DNA of 6,564 nucleotides, from the NCBI GenBank assembly GCA_015655035.1, contig JAATFS010000424.1:1-6564 (forward strand), in the 5' to 3' direction. The notes below the pieces were generated by a model. That model saw nothing but the letters and a program-made list of their open reading frames with translations, ran no database searches and was not told where the DNA came from. This DNA is from Lysobacterales bacterium. GTDB taxonomy: Bacteria > Pseudomonadota > Gammaproteobacteria > Xanthomonadales > Xanthomonadaceae. A program made the position numbers and the translations under genes. Shown one piece after another: positions 6,503 to 6,564 of the stretch (within the stretch, counting starts at the first letter, position 1; each line of letters starts with the position of its first letter).

Positions 6503-6535
6503 CGGGGTGGAGGGGTTCCAGCCCCTCCCACCCCG
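6503..6535. repeat. Long GC-rich hairpin near the right edge
   Basis: The 13 bases at 6503-6515 pair with the 14 bases at 6522-6535 with a single bulged base, around the 6-base loop TTCCAG. A short second palindrome, CCCTCGAGGG at 6540-6549, follows. The stem is very stable, but no T-run follows on either strand, so a classical intrinsic terminator is not supported. It could be a terminator-like or intergenic repeat element belonging to the neighbouring gene outside the window. Confidence 0.45.
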
Positions 6536-6564
6536 GTCACCCTCGAGGGGTGCGTCAGCACTCA

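Larger units (their letters stand above)
5941..6564. other. Upstream non-coding region of the operon
   Basis: These 624 bases contain no recognisable protein family in any frame. They hold a leader hairpin, a candidate promoter for the operon, a perfect 18-bp palindrome, a short opposite-strand ORF with a ribosome-binding site, and a long GC-rich hairpin; each is listed separately. I looked for a Fur-type operator (AT-rich GATAAT/ATTATC hexamer repeats) and did not see a convincing one. No tRNA, CRISPR or insertion-sequence ends were seen. Which gene lies to the right cannot be told. Confidence 0.7.

Overview
The window holds one leftward (minus-strand) biosynthetic operon for a hydroxamate siderophore of the NIS (NRPS-independent siderophore) class, plus about 620 bases of apparently non-coding DNA upstream of it. 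Base composition is GC-rich and codon third positions in the four genes favour G/C. Both fit a high-GC proteobacterium. A Xanthomonadaceae-like gammaproteobacterium is my best guess, but this is an impression from composition and layout, and nothing in the window proves the taxon.

Layout from the right (upstream) end: 5941-6564 is a leader/intergenic region with several inverted repeats, a candidate promoter for the operon and a 24-codon ORF on the opposite strand that has a good ribosome-binding site. The operon then reads leftward: a PLP-dependent diamine-forming decarboxylase (dfoJ/desA/bibA type, 5940-4372), an FAD/NADPH diamine N-monooxygenase (dfoA/desB/bibB type, 4375-3032), a fused acyltransferase-NIS synthetase (dfoC/bibC type, 3035-630), and a siderophore-interacting ferric reductase (SIP/ViuB family) whose 3' end runs off the left edge (552-1). 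The first three genes are joined by two ATGA stop/start overlaps. The fourth follows after a gap of about 70 bases containing a perfect 8-bp hairpin.

The pathway these families imply is: lysine to cadaverine (or ornithine to putrescine) by DfoJ; N-hydroxylation by DfoA; N-acylation, usually with succinyl-CoA, by the N-terminal half of DfoC; ATP-dependent oligomerisation and macrocyclisation by its C-terminal half; and release of iron from the imported complex by the SIP reductase. This is the same three-gene logic and the same fusion as the Erwinia amylovora desferrioxamine genes (dfoJAC) and the Aliivibrio salmonicida bisucaberin genes (bibABC). The sequence does not tell whether the product is a dimer or a trimer, or which diamine is used. 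No TonB-dependent receptor, exporter or regulator lies in the window.

I do not see a wholly new system. The most interesting open points are the operon's regulation (no convincing Fur box, an 18-bp perfect palindrome elsewhere upstream, leader hairpins) and the SIP gene placed directly behind the fused synthetase.
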